NCBI GenBank assembly: GCA_025766275.1
Contig: JAFKAC010000010.1
Location: 558,001 to 622,000 of the forward strand
Reading direction: 5' to 3'
Length of the DNA stretch: 64,000 nt
Source: Lactarius indigo
Taxonomy: Eukaryota; Basidiomycota; Agaricomycetes; Russulales; Russulaceae
This document shows, one piece after another, positions 63,868-64,000 of the stretch. The stretch's first letter is position 1, and every line of letters begins with the position of its first letter. The notes beneath the pieces were generated by a model, which worked only from the letters and a program-made list of their open reading frames with translations, was not told where the DNA came from and ran no database searches. A program made the translations under genes and the position numbers.

Positions 63868-64000
63868 TGTTGATAAGTGACCCTTGCGCACTTAGCGGCT
63901 TGCATGGACTGGACTTACAGATATGGACTACTGTAGATTAATTAGGACTGCTTTAGATTAGATTTGATCTGTACAATCTAGGACTTCTATGACATCACTG
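63868..64000 (+). mobile_element. Second related LTR, continues past the window
   Basis: Starts TGTTGATAAGTGACCCTTG and matches 62968 onward with substitutions, one insertion (an extra TAGATTAATTAGGACTGCTT block) and one deletion, up to CTATGACATCACTG at the window end. Confidence 0.7.

Overview
The window looks like nuclear DNA of a basidiomycete fungus, most likely a mushroom-forming agaricomycete. Genes are split by many short GT-AG introns (mostly about 45-80 nt), housekeeping genes read as fungal orthologues, and there are fungus-typical products: a methylsterol oxidase, a fungal proteasome Pre4 subunit, an F-box protein with a C-terminal ligand-type domain, a fungal DUF262 protein and an H-type lectin. 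No plasmid, phage, CRISPR or operon structure is visible.

Layout. 1-6.5 kb is gene-poor: one two-domain H-type lectin (1580-2386) and a decayed ankyrin-repeat fragment. 6.6-9.8 kb holds three tandem copies of a small secreted/single-pass membrane protein with a Pro/Tyr-rich PPxY tail; all three resolve into intact five-exon genes with a 7-10 nt first coding exon. 10.2-14.6 kb is condensin SMC2 (minus), divergent from a DUF262 protein with a long disordered tail (14996-18458). 19-24 kb carries a truncated F-box pseudogene and its intact parent (21481-24055), divergent from an unrecognised CxxC protein. 25.6-27.0 kb is a very-long-chain 3-ketoacyl-CoA reductase; a decayed copy with part of its 3' flank lies at 31.3-32.3 kb, and between them is a broken flavin monooxygenase gene. 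32.4-36.8 kb has PRP43 divergent from a SANT/Myb-like protein. 36.8-39.4 kb is empty. Then come proteasome PRE4, a single-pass membrane protein with a PPPY motif, a KDM4-type JmjC demethylase (44.1-47.8 kb), a TFIIIC small subunit divergent from MRM2 (about 100 bp apart), histone H4, a doubtful gene, tyrosyl-tRNA synthetase, ERG25 (with an apparent 1-nt frameshift), glycogen synthase and ornithine carbamoyltransferase. The right end is mobile: an 853-bp TIR element with TAA duplications just upstream of the ornithine carbamoyltransferase gene, then two related LTR starts exactly 900 bp apart separated by the beginning of a gag-like reading frame.

The genes do not form one pathway. Broad themes are chromatin and chromosome work (SMC2, H4, KDM4, TFIIIC), RNA processing and translation (PRP43, MRM2, TyrRS), protein turnover (PRE4, F-box, PPxY tails), lipid synthesis (3-ketoacyl-CoA reductase, ERG25) and glycogen/arginine metabolism. 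The least ordinary parts are the PPxY triplet, the fungal DUF262 fusion and the TIR element with its internal reading frame. Exon boundaries were inferred by eye from splice consensus, frame and family similarity; no search was run.
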